Made by a program: the position numbers and the translations under genes. The notes under the pieces were generated by a model. It saw only the letters and a program-made list of their open reading frames with translations, was not told the DNA's origin and searched no databases. A stretch of DNA of 6,171 nucleotides from the NCBI GenBank assembly GCA_934101445.1, contig CAKORQ010000061.1, positions 1 through 6,171 of the forward strand. Direction: 5' to 3'. Shown here one piece after another: positions 5,820-6,171 of the stretch (position 1 is its first letter; every line of letters begins with the position of its first letter). This DNA comes from an uncultured Bacilli bacterium (GTDB lineage: Bacteria > Bacillota_I > Bacilli_A > RF39 > UBA660).

Positions 5820-6171
5820 ATGTATCCATTTGATTTTACAGAGTCAAAAAATTATTGGCAAGTTTTAGGCTTACCAATTGTCGATGCAAACAGTCGTATC
5901 TCTAATGATATGAGTATGCGTCAAATTAAAAGTCAATTTATTTGGAAATTAGATTATAATAAAGAAAGAATTGAAAAAATAAATAGGCTAGTTGCTAATG
6001 ATAAAATTGAATTAAATCCTGATTTTAGTAAAGGATTGGAATTGCATTTAATTAGCATTTTAGATGTTATAAATGCTTATTTAATTTTTAGAGAACCTAT
6101 TTTATTTTATAAATATAATTGTTTACTAAATGAAGAAGATGCCTATTTTACTACTGATCCCTATTGTGGAT
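5820..6171 (+). CDS. Uncharacterised protein with a possible degenerate J-like domain, 3' end outside window
   Basis: The first 117 codons of an open frame that runs off the window. The start is the ATG at 5820 after a weak purine-rich site (AAGAAAGAAG, 5802-5811), 27 bases past the stop of the previous gene with no terminator between, so the two are probably co-transcribed. Residues 11-100 have a J-domain-like layout: NYWQVLGLP (11-19) resembles 'DYYEVLGLS', RQIKSQFIWKLDYNKE (34-49) resembles 'EIKKAYRKLALKYHPDK', and ILDVINAYLIFREPILFYKYN (80-100) resembles 'FKEINEAYEVLSDPEKRAKYD'. The segment between the helices is longer than usual and DYN stands where HPD is expected, so it should not activate Hsp70 as a classical J-protein does. 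It reads without interruption and its Trp codons are TGG. No specific function can be assigned, and the remainder of the protein is not visible. Confidence 0.78.
   Translation, partial: MYPFDFTESKNYWQVLGLPIVDANSRISNDMSMRQIKSQFIWKLDYNKERIEKINRLVANDKIELNPDFSKGLELHLISILDVINAYLIFREPILFYKYNCLLNEEDAYFTTDPYCG

Noticed and set aside
653..6171. Use of the mycoplasma genetic code (TGA as Trp)
   Set aside because: All six Trp positions in the intact genes are TGG and no gene contains an in-frame TGA. The absence of TGA stops alone is not enough in such a small sample.
1..6171. CRISPR arrays, tRNA or rRNA genes, insertion sequences
   Set aside because: No regularly spaced repeats, cloverleaf-like sequences, transposase motifs or terminal repeats were found by reading both strands.

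Overview
The window is A+T-rich bacterial DNA with every gene on the + strand. Several features point to a low-GC Gram-positive lineage (Bacillota or a Mycoplasmatota-like relative): AAAGGAG-type ribosome binding sites, TTGACA/TATAAT-type promoters, a HrcA-type CIRCE operator and short U-tract terminators. All intact genes stop at TAA. All six Trp codons in them are TGG and none contains an in-frame TGA, so the standard bacterial code (table 11) fits better than the mycoplasma code. The exact taxon cannot be read from this window.

Layout. Positions 1-594 hold the decayed remains of a nucleotidyltransferase-fold gene that enters from upstream. A nonsense codon (170-172), a one-base frameshift (about 419-422) and an early end have broken it, yet the active-site motif is still readable. 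Next come two genes of about 200 codons, 653-1246 and 1306-1905. They are diverged paralogs of unknown function, the second with its own promoter and a terminator. Then 1993-4461 encodes a one-piece ABC transporter (ATPase fused to an FtsX/MacB-type permease), preceded by a 16-bp palindrome that may be an operator.

The right part looks like a stress-protein neighbourhood. A CIRCE element overlaps a consensus promoter (TTGACA-N17-TATAAC) driving an Hsp20 small heat-shock protein (4601-5017), which ends at a strong terminator. A second strong promoter (TTGACA-N17-TATTAT) then drives an unrecognised gene (5145-5792), followed 27 bp later by another (5820 to beyond the window end). Both of these proteins appear to carry a DnaJ-like domain without the HPD tripeptide needed to stimulate Hsp70.

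How they may work together: the Hsp20 gene is very probably repressed by HrcA and induced by heat. The two J-like genes are transcribed separately from it, so any link to protein quality control rests on fold resemblance and adjacency only. The paralog pair and the ABC transporter have separate control signals and no obvious shared pathway. The most interesting candidates are the tandem HPD-less J-like pair and the paralog pair, whose pattern recalls a transglutaminase-like fold that has lost its catalytic cysteine.
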